Shown here: piece after piece, positions 54,564 to 64,000 of the stretch
How positions within the stretch are numbered: the first letter of the stretch is position 1
Layout: each line of letters starts with the position of its first letter
Source: Cavia porcellus
Lineage: Eukaryota; Chordata; Mammalia; Rodentia; Caviidae
Direction: 5' to 3'
Assembly: GCF_034190915.1 (NCBI RefSeq)
Contig: NW_026947627.1
Location: 310,001-374,000, forward strand
DNA: 64,000 nt
Position numbers and translations under genes: made by a program
The notes under the pieces: model-generated
Told to the model about the DNA's origin: nothing
Databases searched by the model: none
What the model saw: only the letters and a program-made list of their open reading frames with translations

Positions 54564-57500
54564 TTTTTCTCACTCCTACTAGTGAATCTAATGTAACACA
54601 CACCCATACAATGCGCACCACCCCGTGATGTTTTTCTCACTCCTACTAGTGAATCTAATGTAACACACACCCATACAATGCGCACCACCCCGTGATGTTT
54701 TTCTCACTCCTACTAGTGAATCTAATGTAACACACACCCATACAATGCGCACCACCCCGTGATGTTTTTCTCACTCCTACTAGAGAATGTAATGTAACAC
54801 ACACGCATACAATGCGCACCACCCCGTGATGTTTTTCTCACTCCTACTAGTGAATGTAATGTAACACACACCGATACAATGCGCACCACCCCGTGATGTT
54901 TATCTCACTCCTACTAGTGAATCTAATGTAACACACACCCATACAATGCGCACCACCCCGTGATGTTTTTCTCACTCATACTAGTGAATGTAATGTAACA
55001 CACACCCATAAAAGGCGCACCACCCCGTGATGTTTTTCTCACTCCTACTAGTGAATCTAATGTAACACACACCCATACAATGCGCACCACCCCGTGATGT
55101 TTTTCTCACTCCTACTAGTGAATCTAATGTAACACACACCCATACAATGCGCACCACCCCGTGATGTTTTTCTCACTCCTAGTAGTGAATCTAATGTAAC
55201 ACACACCCATACAATGCGCACCACCCCGTGATGTTTTTCTCACTCCTACTAGTGAATCTAATGTAACACACACCCATACAATGCGCACCACCCCGTGATG
55301 TTTTTCTCACTGCTACTAATGAATCTAATGTAACACACACCCATACAATGCGCACCACCCCGTGATGTTTTTCTCACTCCTACTAGTGAATCTAATGTAA
55401 CACACACCCATACAATGCGCACCACCCCGTGATATTTTTCTCAGTGCTACTAGTGAATCTAATGTAACACACACCCATACAATGCGCACCACCCCGTGAT
55501 GTTTTTCTCACTCCTACTAGTGAATCTAATGTAACACACACCCATACAATGCGCACCACCCGGTGATGTTTTTCTCACTCCTACTAGTGAATCTAATGTA
55601 ACACACACCCATACAATGCGCACCACCCCGTGATGTTTTTCTCACTCCTACTAGTGAATGTAATGTAACACACTCCCATACAATGCGCACCCCCCCGTGA
55701 TGTTGTTCTCACTCCTACTAGTGAATGTAATGTAACACACACCCATACAATGCGCACCACCCCGTGATGTTTTTCTCACTCCTACGAGTGAATGTAATGT
55801 AACACACACCCTTACAATGCGCACCACCCCATGATGTTTTTCTCACTGCTACTAGTGTATGTAATGTAACACACACCCATACAATGCGCACCACCCCGTG
55901 ATGTTTTTCTCACTCCTACTAGTGAATCTAATGTAACACACACCCATACAATGCGCACCACCCCGTGATGTTTTTCTCACTGCTACTAGTGAATCTAATG
56001 TAACACACACCCATACAACGCGCACCACCCCGTGATGTTTTTCTCACTGCTACTAGTGAATCTAATGTAACACACACCCATACAATGCGCACCACCCCGT
56101 GATGTTTTTCTCACTGCTACTAATGAATCTAATGTAACACACACCCATACAATGCGCACCACCCCGTGATGTTTTTCTCACTCCTACTAGTGAATCTAAT
56201 GTAACACACACCCATACAATGCGCACCACCCCGTGATGTTTTTCTCACTCCTACTAGTGTATCTAATGTAACACACACCCATACAAGGCGCACCACCCCG
56301 TGATGTTTTTCTCACTCCTACTAGTGAATCTAATGTAACTCACACCCATACAAGGCGCACCACCCCGTGATGTTTTTCTCACTCCTACTAGTGAATCTAA
56401 TGTAACACACACCCATACAAGGCGCACCACCCCGTGATGATTTTCTCACTCCTACTAGTGAATGTAATGTAACACACACCCATACAATGCGCACCACCCC
56501 GTGATGTTTTTCTCACTCCTACTAGTGAATGTAATGTAACACACACCCATACAATGCGCACCACCCCGTGATGTTTTTCTCACTCCTACTAGTGAATGTA
56601 ATGTAACACACACCCATACAATGCGCACCACCCCGTGATGTTTTTCTCACTCCTAATAGTGAATCTAATGTAACACACACCCATACAATGCGCACCACCC
56701 CGTGATGTTTTTCTCACTGCTACTAGTGAATGTAATGTAACCCACACCCATACAATGCGCACCACCCCGTGATGTATTTCTCACTGCTACTAGTGAATGT
56801 AATGTAACACACACCCACACAATGCGCACCACCCCGTGATGTTTTTCTCACTGCTACTAGTGAATGTAATGTAACACACACCCACACAATGCGCACCACC
56901 CCGTGATGTTTTTCTCACTGCTACTAGTGAATGTAATGTAACACACACCCATACAATGCGCACCACCCCGTGATGTTTTTCTCACTGCTACTAGTGAATG
57001 TAATGTAATACACACCCATACAATGCGCACCACCCCGTGATGTTTTTCTCACTCCTACTAGTGAATCTAATGTAACACACACCCATACAATGCACACCAC
57101 CCCGTGATGTTTTTCTCACTCCTACTAGTGAATCTAATGTAACACACACCCATACAATGCGCACCACCGCGTGATGTTTTTCTCACTCCTACTAGTGAAT
57201 CTAATGTAACACACACCCATACAATGCGCACCACCCCGTGATGTTTTTCTCACTCCTACTAGTGAATCTAATGTAACACACACCCATACAATGCGCACCA
57301 CCCCGTGATGTTTTTCTCACTCCTACTAGAGAATGTAATGTAACACACACGCATACAATGCGCACCACCCCGTGATGTTTTTCTCACTCCTACTAGTGAA
57401 TGTAATGTAACACACACCGATACAATGCGCACCACCCCGTGATGTTTATCTCACTCCTACTAGTGAATCTAATGTAACACACACCCATACAATGCGCACC

Positions 57501-57779
57501 ACCCCGTGATGTTTTTCTCACTCCTACTAGTGAAGCTAATGTAACACACACCCATACAAGGCGCACCACCCCGTGATGTTTTTCTGACTCCTACTTGTGA
57601 ATCTAATGTAACACACACCCATACAAGGCGCACCACCCCGTGATGTTTTTCTCACTCCTACTAGTGAAGCTAATGTAACACACACCCATACAAGGCGCAC
57701 CGCCCCGTGATGTTTTTCTCACTCCTACTTGTGAATCTAATGTAACACACACCCATACAATGCGCACCACCCCGTGATG
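54564..57779 (+). repeat. 3,149-bp tandem duplication, copy 2, with one extra monomer (3,216 bp)
   Basis: Offset is 3,149 up to about 56,913 and 3,216 afterwards because of one additional G7/G20 monomer at about 56,914-56,980. Other differences: GATGTTTTT near 56,240 where copy 1 has GATATTTTT near 53,091; CACCGCGTG near 57,165; TTTTCTGACTCC near 57,585. Ends before a CCTGCTAG/GAAGC monomer at 57,780. Confidence 0.93.
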
Positions 57780-60700
57780 TTTTTCTCACTCCTGCTAGTG
57801 AAGCTAATGTATCACACACCCATACAAGGCGCACCACCCCGTGATGTTTTTCTCACTCCTACTAGTGAATCTAATGTAACACACACCCATACAAGGCGCA
57901 CCACCCCGTGATGTTTTTCTCACTCCTACTTGTGAATCTAATGTAACACACACCCATACAAGGCGCACCACCCCGTGATATTTTTCTCACTCCTACTAGT
58001 GAATCTAATGTAACACACACCCATAGAATGCGCACCACCCCGTGATGTTTTTCTCACTCCCACTAGTGAATGTAATGTAACACACACCCATACAATGCGT
58101 ACCACCCCGTGATGTTTTTCTCACTCCCTCTAGTGAATGTAATGTAACACACACCCATACAATGCGCACCACCCCGTGATGGTTTTTCTCACTCCTACTT
58201 GTGAATGTAATGTAACACACACCCTTACAATGCGCACCACCCCGTGATGTTATTCTCACTGCTACTAGTGTATGTAATGTAACACACACCCATACAATGC
58301 GCACCACCCCGTGATGTTTTTCTCAGTGCTACTAGTGAATCTAATGTAACACACACCCATACAATGCGCACCACCCCGTGATGTTTTTCTCACTGCTACT
58401 AGTGAATCTAATGTAACACACACCCATACAATGCGCACAACCCCGTGATGTTTTTCTCACTCCTACTAGTGAATCTAATGTAACACACACCCATACAATG
58501 CGCACCACCCCGTGATGTTTTTCTCACTCCTACTAGTGAATCTAATGTAACACACACCCATACAAGGCGCACCACCCCGTGATGATTTTCTCACTCCTAC
58601 TAGTGAATCTAATGTAACACACACCCATACAATGCGCACCACCCCGTGATGTTTTTCTCACTCCTATTAGTGAATCTAATGTAACACACACCCATACAAT
58701 GCGCACCACCCCGTGATGTTTTTCTCAATCCTACTAGTGAATCTAATGTAACACACACCCATACAATGCTCACCACCCCGTGATGTTTTTCTCACTCCTA
58801 CTAGTGAATCTAATGTAACACACACCCATACAATGCGCACCACCCCGTGATGTTTTTCTCACTCCTACTAGTGAATCTAATGTAACACACACCCATACAA
58901 TGCTCACCACCCCGTGATGTTTTTCTCACTCCTACTAGTGAATCTAATGTAACACACACCCATACAATGCGCACCACCCCGTGATGTTTTTCTCACTCCT
59001 ACTAGTGAATCTAATGTAACACACACCCATACAATGCGCACCACCCCGTGATGTTTTTCTCACTCCTACTAGTGAATCTAATGTAACACACACCCATACA
59101 AGGCGCACCACCCCGTGATGTTTTTCTCACTCCTACTTGTGAATCTAATGTAACACACACCCATACAAGGCGCACCACCCCGTGATGTTTTTCTCACTCC
59201 TACTAGTGAATCTAATGTAACACACACCCATAGAATGCGCACCACCCCGTGATGTTTTTCTCACTCCCACTAGTGAATGTAATGTAACACACACACATAC
59301 AATGCGCACCACCCCGTGATGTTTTTCTCACTCCCTCTAGTGAATGTAATGTAACACACACCCATACAATGCGCACCACCCCGTGATGGTTTTTCTCACT
59401 CCTACTAGTGAATTTAATGTAACACACAACCTTACAATGCGCACCACCCCGTGATGTTTTTCTCACTGCTATTAGTGTATGTAATGTAACACACACCCAT
59501 ACAATGCGCACCACCCCGTGATGTTTTTCTCAGTGCTACTAGTGAATCTAATGTAACACACACCCATACAATGCGCACCACCCCGTGATGTTTTTCTCAC
59601 TCCTACTAGTGAATGTAATGTACCCCACACCCATACAATGCGCACCACCCCGTGATGTTTTTCTCACTCCTACTAGTGAATGTAATGTAACACACACCCA
59701 TACAATGCGCACCACCCCGTGATGTTTTTCTCACTGCTACTAGTGAATGTAATGTAACACACACCCACACAATGCGCACCACCCCGTGATGTTTTTCTCA
59801 CTGCTACTAGTGAATGTAATGTAACACACACCCATACAATGCGCACCACCCCGTGATGTTTTTCTCACTGCTACTAGTGAATGTAATGTAATACACACCC
59901 ATACAATGCGCACCACCCCGTGATGTTTTTCTCACTCCTACTAGTGAATCTAATGTAACACACACCCATACAATGCGCACCACCCCGTGATGTTTTTCTC
60001 ACTCCTACTAGTGAATCTAATGTAACACACACCCATACAATGCGCACCACCCCGTGATGTTTTTCTCACTCCTACTAGTGAATCTAATGTAACACACACC
60101 CATACAATGCGCACCACCCCGTGATGTTTTTCTCACTCCTACTAGTGAATCTAATGTAACACACACCCATACAATGCGCACCACCCCGTGATGTTTTTCT
60201 CACTCCTACTAGAGAATGTAATGTAACAGACACGCATACAATGCGCACCACCCCGTGATGTTTTTCTCACTCCTACTAGTGAATGTAATGTAACACACAC
60301 CCATACAATGCGCACCACCCCGTGATGTTTCTCTCACTCCTACTAGTGAATGTAATGTAACACACACCCATACAATGCGGACCACCCCGTGATGTTTTTC
60401 TCACTCCTACTAGTGTATGTATTGTAACACACACCCATACAATGCGCACCACCCCGTGATGTTTTTCTCACTGCTACTAATGAATCTAATGTAACACACA
60501 CCCATACAATGCGCACCACCCCGTGATGTTTTTCTCACTGCTACTAGTGAATCTAATGTAACACACACCCATACAATGCGCACCACCCCGTGATGTTTTT
60601 CTCACTGCTACTAGTGAATCTAATGTAACACACACCCATACAATGCTCACCACCCCGTGATGTTGTTCTCACTGCTACTAGTGAATCTAATGTAACACAC

Positions 60701-63700
60701 ACCCATACAATGCGCACCACCCCGTGATGTTTTTCTCACTCCTACTAGTGAATGTAATGTAACACACACCCATACAAGGCGCACCACCCCGTGATGTTTT
60801 TCTCACTCCTACTAGTGAATGTAATGTAACACACACCCATAAAAGGCGCACCACCCCGTGATGTTTTTCTCACTCCTACTAGTGAATCTAATGTAACACA
60901 CACCCATACAATGCGCACCACCCCGTGATGTTTTTCTCACTCCTACTAGTGAATCTAATGTAACACACACCCATACAATGCGCACCACCCCGTGATGTTT
61001 TTCTCACTCCTAGTAGTGAATCTAATGTAACACACACCCATACAATGCGCACCACCCCGTGATGTTTTTCTCACTCCTACTAGTGAATGTAATTTATCAC
61101 ACACCCATACAATGCGCACCACCCCGTGATGTTTTTCTCACTCCTACTAGTGAATGTAATGTAACACACACCCATACAAGGCGCACCACCCCGTGATGTT
61201 TTTCTCACTCCTACTAGTGAATGTAACACACACCCATAAAATGCGCAGCACCCCGTGATGATTTTCTCACTCCTACTAGTGAAAGTAATGTAACACACAC
61301 CCATACAATGCGCACCACCCCGTGATGTTTTTCTCACTCCTACTAGTGAATCTAATGTAACACACACCCATACAATGCGCACCACCCCGTGATGTTTTTC
61401 TCACTCCTAGTAGTGAATCTAATGTAACACACACCCATACAATGCGCACCACCCCGTGATGTTTTTCTCACTCCTACTAGTGAATGTAATTTATCACACA
61501 CCCATACAATGCGCACCACCCCGTGATGTTTTTCTCACTCCTACTAGTGAATGTAATTTATCACACACCCATACAATGCGCACCACCCCGTGATGTTTTT
61601 CTCACTCCTACTAGTGAATGTAATGTAACACACACCCATACAAGGCGCACCACCCCGTGATGTTTTTCTCACTCCTACTAGTGAATGTAACACACACCCA
61701 TACAATGCGCAGCACCCCGTGATGTTTTTCTCACTCCTACTAGTGAATGTAATGTAACACACACCCATACAATGCGCACCACCCCGTGATGTTTTTCTCA
61801 CTCCTACTAGTGAATGTAATGTAACACACACCCATACAATGCGCATCACCCCGTGATGTTTTTCTCACTCCTACTAGTGAATGTAATGTAACACACACCC
61901 ATACAATGCGCACCACCCCGTGATGTTTTTCTCACTCCTAATAGTGAATCTAATGTAACACACACCCATACAATGCGCACCACCCCGTGATGTTTTTCTC
62001 ACTCCTACTAGTGAATCTAATGTAACACACACCCATACAATGCGCACCACCCCGTGATGTTTTTCTCACTCCTACTAGTGAATCTAATGTAACACACACC
62101 CATACAATGCGCACCACCCCGTGATGTTTTTCTCACTCCTACTAGTGAATGTAATGTAACACACACCCATACAATGCGCACCACCCCGTGATGTTTTTCT
62201 CACTCCTACTTGTGAATCTAATGTAACACACACCCATACAATGCGCACCACCCCGTGATGTTTTTCTCACTCCTACTAGTGAATCTAATGTAACACACAC
62301 CCATATAATGCGCACCACCCCGTGATGTTTTTCTAACTCCTACTAGTGAATCTAATGTAACACACACCCATACAATGCGCACCACCCGGTGATGTTTTTC
62401 TCACTCCTACTAGTGAATCTATTGTATCACACACCCATACAATGCGCACCACCCCGTGATGTTTTTCTCACTCCTACTAGTGAATGTAATGTAACACACT
62501 CCCATACAATGCGCACCCCCCCGTGATGTTTTTCTCACTCCTACTAGTGAATCTATTGTAACACACACCCATACAATGCGCACCACCCCGTGATGTTTTT
62601 CTCACTCTTACTAGTGAATGTAATGTAACACACACCCATACAATGCGCACCACCCCGTGATGTTTTTCTCACTCCTACTAGTGAATGTAATGTAACACAC
62701 ACCCATACAATGCGCACCACCCCGTGATGTTTTTCTCACTCCTTCTAGTGAATGTAATGTAACACACACCCATACAATGCGCACCACCCCGTGATGTTTT
62801 TCTCACTCCTACTAGTGAATGTAATGTAACACACACCCTTACAATGCGCACCACCCCGTGATGTTTTTCTCACTGCTACTAGTGTATATAATGTAACACA
62901 CACCCATACAATGCGCACCACCCCGTGATGTTTTTCTCACTCCTACTAGTGAATCTAATGTAACACACACCCATACAATGCGCACCACCCCGTGATGTTT
63001 TTCTCACTGCTACTAGTGAATCTAATGTAACACACACCCATACAATGCGCACCACCCCGTGATGTTTTTCTCACTCCTACTAGTGAATGTAATGTAACAC
63101 ACACCCATACAACGCGCACCACCCCGTGATGTTTTTCTCACTGCTACTAGTGAATCTAATGTAACACACACCCATACAATGCGCACCACCCCGTGATGTT
63201 TTTCTCAGTGCTACTAGTGAATCTAATGTAACACACACCCATACAATGCGCACCACCCCGTGATGTTTTTCTCACTGCTACTAGTGAATCTAATGTAACA
63301 CACACCCATACAATGCGCACCACCCCGTGATGTTTTTCTCACTCCTACTAGTGAATCTAATGTAACACACACGCATACAATGCGCACCACCCTGTGATGT
63401 TTTTCTCACTCCTACTAGTGTATCTAATGTAACACACACCCATACAAGGCGCACCACCCCGTGATGTTTTTCTCACTCCTTCTAGTGAATCTAATGTAAC
63501 ACACACCCATACAAGGCGCACCACCCCGTGATGTTTTTCTCACTCCTACTAGTGAATGTAATGTAACACACACCCATACAAGGCGCACCACCCCGTGATG
63601 ATTTTCTCACTCCTACTAGTGAATGTAATGTAACACACACCCATACAATGCGCACCACCCCGTGATGTTTTTCTCACTCCTACTAGTGAATGTAATGTAA

Positions 63701-64000
63701 CACACACCCATACAATGCGCACCACCCCGTGATGTTTTTCTCACTCCTACTAGTGAATCTAATGTAACACACACCCATACAATGCGCACCACCCCGTGAT
63801 GTTTTTCTCACTCCTACTAGTGCATCTAATGTAACACACACCCATACAATGCGCACCACCCCGTGATGTTTTTCTCACTCCTACTAGTGAATCTAATGTA
63901 ACACACACCCATACAATGCGCACCACCCCGTGATGTTTTTCTCACTCCTACTAGTGAAGCTAATGTAACACACACCCATACAAGGCGCACCACCCCGTGA
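57780..64000 (+). repeat. Satellite mosaic, right edge of window
   Basis: About 93 monomers with no kb-scale tandem copy that I can see. GATGG haplotypes lie at 58,005-58,307 and 59,212-59,514 (1,207 bp apart, 18 monomers plus 1 bp). 62-bp haplotypes lie near 61,217 and 61,681, and a single C7 unit near 62,496 followed by CCTTCTAG, CCCTTACA and GTGTATA marks. The string from CTAGAGAATG (60,210) to AATTTATCAC (61,090) resembles 9,797-10,950 and 20,750-21,590. The last complete monomer ends at 63,940; 60 bases of the next follow. Confidence 0.85.

Larger units (their letters stand above)
2095..59514 (+). repeat. Set of 10 long (68-bp) GATGG monomers within one recurring haplotype
   Basis: An extra G gives GATGGTTTTTCTC. 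Full haplotypes run CATAGAATG, CCCACTAG, CCCTCTAG, GATGG, CCTTACA, GTGTATG over about 300 bp at 2,699; 4,107; 5,247; 8,262; 9,335; 11,542; 15,960; 58,005 and 59,212. The tenth, near 2,270, lacks CATAGAATG and CCTTACA. A truncated form without the extra G lies at 17,050-17,205. All are in the first 17 kb or after 58 kb; none lies between. Confidence 0.9.
11081..61743 (+). repeat. Set of 23 short (62-bp) monomers within one recurring haplotype
   Basis: Each reads GAATGTAACAC where the normal unit has AATGT twice (17-26); one AATGT is lost. Approximate positions: 11,085; 13,292; 19,111; 21,711; 22,109; 23,849; 25,519; 25,911; 26,912; 28,181; 28,578; 30,448; 32,320; 35,597; 38,003; 39,740; 43,822; 44,353; 46,960; 47,491; 50,768; 61,217; 61,681. 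Most are followed by GATGATTTTC and then GTGAAAGTAATG in the next unit, and many are preceded two units earlier by AATTTATCAC or TAATGAAACAC. None occurs before 11 kb or between 51 and 61 kb. Confidence 0.9.
633..62530 (+). repeat. Set of 19 C7-haplotype occurrences
   Basis: A monomer with CACTCCCAT and GCACCCCCCCGTG, usually followed by one with TAAAGTAAC, the same C run, and GATGTATTT. Positions of CACTCCC: 633; 14,497; 19,854; 22,991; 24,057; 27,125; 29,326; 29,862; 33,603; 34,273; 34,809; 36,680; 37,216; 41,025; 45,103; 48,241; 52,521; 55,670; 62,496. The last three are single units without GATGTATTT. The run of seven C is the longest homopolymer I see in the monomer family apart from the T tract of the unit near 13,521. 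Confidence 0.88.
1..64000 (+). repeat. 67-bp satellite DNA array, 956 complete monomers plus a 60-bp partial
   Basis: The same 67-bp unit repeats head to tail with no interruption. Landmarks in the monomer, numbered from CTCACT at base 1: inverted arms TCACT/AGTGA at 2-6 and 13-17, ACTAGT at 10-15, a 5-bp direct repeat AATGT at 17-21 and 22-26, a CA-rich stretch at 29-37, TGCGCA at 44-49, CACCCCGTG at 51-59, and a T5 tract at 63-67. The first 67 bases are an exact consensus copy. Consensus composition is 21 C, 19 A, 18 T, 9 G. About 96% of monomers are exactly 67 bp, and the length tally closes on a whole number of monomers. All copies share one orientation. Monomers differ from the consensus mostly by a few substitutions. 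No flanking unique DNA is present. This is a non-coding satellite of an unidentified eukaryote; the family name is unknown to me. Confidence 0.98.

Noticed and set aside
11..61849. Many reverse-strand open frames of about 73-101 codons with a repeated pattern, starting with GTG or ATG
   Set aside because: They translate the satellite in its three frames, are near-copies of each other, and each coincides with a 62-, 66- or 68-bp monomer that shifts the frame past the stop-bearing phase. There are no domains, codon bias or upstream signals.
1..64000. CRISPR array
   Set aside because: Repeats are directly adjacent with no unique spacers, the unit is too long, there are nearly a thousand copies, and there are no cas genes.
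1..64000. Telomere repeat array
   Set aside because: The CA-rich stretch with CCC resembles fungal telomere C-strands in style, but a 67-bp unit with two CpGs and a T5 tract does not match any telomere repeat I know, and no array end is visible.
1..64000. CENP-B box or a known centromere satellite
   Set aside because: No TTCG...CGGGA type motif is present, and the monomer does not resemble alpha satellite, mouse minor satellite or other satellites I can recall. A centromeric role stays possible but unsupported.
1..64000. Nucleosome phasing by the 67-bp period
   Set aside because: Five monomers (335 bp) are close to two nucleosome repeats, but 67 bp is about 6.4 helical turns and the A/T tracts are not in helical phase; the fit is numerological without data.
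1..64000. Mobile element or integrated virus
   Set aside because: There are no terminal repeats, target-site duplications, reverse transcriptase or transposase frames, or any sequence outside the 67-bp register.

Overview
The whole 64 kb window is one uninterrupted tandem array (satellite DNA) of a 67-bp monomer, all head to tail in one orientation. I see no gene, no RNA gene, no transposon and no unique sequence. Phase is kept from base 1 to base 64,000. Counting length variants by eye gives 23 monomers of 62 bp, 10 of 68 bp, 7 of 66 bp and the rest 67 bp. This tally predicts exactly 956 monomers between base 1 and base 63,940 (63,940 + 115 + 7 - 10 = 64,052 = 956 x 67), followed by a 60-bp partial monomer. 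The inventory is therefore self-consistent. Neither end of the array is in the window.

A pure satellite block of this size points to a eukaryotic nuclear genome: constitutive heterochromatin of a centromere, pericentromere, subtelomere, sex chromosome or B chromosome. I do not recognise the monomer and cannot name the organism. The consensus is about 45% GC with strong strand asymmetry (21 C to 9 G on the + strand) that does not switch anywhere, so there is no inversion.

Above the monomer there is higher-order structure. Monomers fall into sequence variants (main two-state positions 7 C/G, 20 G/C, 44 T/G, plus rarer marks), and ordered strings of variants recur as multi-monomer haplotypes. 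Layout: 1-9,114 is a mosaic rich in a haplotype carrying a 68-bp monomer, with a block at 1,206-2,276 repeated at 6,234-7,293. 9,115-13,528 is a tandem duplication of 2,207 bp. 13,529-23,496 is a mosaic in which a haplotype carrying a 62-bp monomer becomes common. 23,497-29,228 is a tandem duplication of 3,067 bp whose second copy lost exactly six monomers. 29,229-41,262 holds a 2,407-bp tandem duplication (33,774-38,453) flanked by two copies of a roughly 2.9-kb block. 41,263-51,414 holds a 3,138-bp tandem duplication (42,201-48,476) plus a further partial copy of its left flank. 51,415-57,779 is a 3,149-bp tandem duplication (47 monomers). 57,780-64,000 returns to the kind of mosaic seen near the start.

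These nested, near-identical duplications of 33-47 monomers are what unequal exchange or replication-based amplification leaves behind. They look recent: in the 3,138-bp pair I noticed only two base differences. The short reverse-strand reading frames (77-101 codons) are by-products of length-variant monomers and are not annotated as genes.
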